Shown here in pieces: positions 63,813 to 64,000 of a DNA stretch of 64,000 bases (positions are counted from its first letter, which is position 1; each line of letters begins with the position of its first letter). The DNA is from Calliopsis andreniformis. Taxonomy: Eukaryota > Arthropoda > Insecta > Hymenoptera > Andrenidae. Both the position numbers and the translations under genes were made by a program. Below the pieces are notes generated by a model that did no database searches, was not told where the DNA came from, and saw only the letters and a program-made list of their open reading frames with translations. The stretch spans positions 2,666,001 to 2,730,000 of the forward strand of contig NW_027480440.1 in assembly GCF_051401765.1 (NCBI RefSeq), written 5' to 3'.

Positions 63813-64000
63813 CTCAACCTTCAGTAATCAACCCTCAATCCTCAATCCTCAATCCTCAATCCTCAATCCTCAATCCTCAATCCTCAATCCTCAATACTCA
63901 ACCATCAATCCTCAATTCTCAATACTAAATAGAATATCCTGAATCCTCGTGGATCAATACCCAATCGACAATATTCAATAATCAAATCTCAATCCTCGAA
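63801..64000 (-). repeat. Inverted segment of the heptamer array
   Basis: From 63,801 the + strand reads CCTCAAT units, the reverse complement of the rest of the window. A pure run of about nine units lies at roughly 63,834-63,896. The reverse complement of 63,901-64,000 aligns with the B1 island found elsewhere, for example near 28,400-28,500, with about 7 mismatches in about 97 bases and no gap. Its GAATTC is changed to GGATTC. The segment is therefore the same satellite family in the opposite orientation and is more diverged than most direct copies. It runs off the end of the window, so its length is unknown. Confidence 0.95.

Noticed and set aside
63575..64000. Large perfect palindrome at the right end
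   Set aside because: The direct and inverted B1 islands are not equidistant from 63,800, and the inverted arm differs from the left flank in unit order. Only a 6-bp inverted repeat is seen at the switch.
1..64000. tRNA, rRNA or structured RNA genes
   Set aside because: No cloverleaf, conserved rRNA block or stable GC stem was seen. The low C content of the + strand prevents extended G-C pairing within the main array.
1..64000. Firm taxonomic assignment
   Set aside because: There is no gene or conserved RNA to anchor it. Satellite-like organisation suggests a eukaryote, but bacterial heptamer repeats exist, so I leave it open.

Overview
The window is one continuous satellite-type tandem array with no recognisable gene. 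The unit is a 7-bp repeat, GGATTGA on the + strand (TCAATCC on the - strand). It runs from base 1 to about 63,800 in one orientation and then switches to the opposite orientation for the last 200 bases. I found no rRNA, tRNA, transposase, phage, CRISPR or operon signal. The long - strand open frames are a by-product of the repeat: three heptamers make 21 nt and read Asn-Pro-Gln-Ser-Ser-Ile-Leu in every - strand frame, while the + strand has TGA every 21 nt in every frame.

The organism cannot be identified from this sequence. A gene-free array of at least 64 kb, with higher-order structure, segmental duplications and an orientation switch, most resembles eukaryotic satellite (heterochromatic, subtelomeric or centromeric) DNA. 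Heptanucleotide tandem repeats are also known in bacteria, for example the STRR heptamers of filamentous cyanobacteria, so an exceptionally large prokaryotic heptamer array is not excluded. An assembly artefact within a genuine repeat is also possible for the most identical copies.

The array is not uniform. Strings of diverged heptamers ('islands') recur about every 0.3 to 2 kb and keep the 7-bp register. There are about 64 islands centred on a GTTTGTGG-type heptamer (subtypes A1 to A5, B3 and one odd copy). Another 23 carry a GAATTCAGG heptamer without it (B1 and B2). All share a core ending in GGATATTCTATTGA, and A, B1 and B3 have the same 11-heptamer spacing, so they look like descendants of one ancestral higher-order unit. 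Subtypes A3 and A2 occur as a pair 308 bp (44 heptamers) apart in nine places.

Layout: 1-938 is a partial copy of the segment at about 28.4-29.3 kb. 939-10,949 is mixed array with local duplications. 10,950-16,949 and 16,950-22,963 are a nearly perfect 6.0-kb tandem duplication. 23,048-27,780 is one copy of a block seen again inside 35,411-41,946 and 47,040-53,575, the last two lying 11,629 bp apart. 28,280-29,852 and 33,838-35,410 are paired copies, and 28,981-30,710 is an 865-bp tandem duplication. 30,711-33,837 recurs at about 38.4-41.5 kb and 54.3-57.3 kb. 41,947-47,039 separates the two 11.6-kb-spaced copies. 53,576-57,284 is a mosaic of two earlier blocks. 57,285-61,539 is mixed array, 61,540-62,099 is an exact 280-bp (40-heptamer) tandem duplication, and 62,100-63,800 is mixed array. 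63,801-64,000 is inverted array carrying a diverged B1 island. The layout fits growth by unequal exchange, replication slippage and conversion between copies.
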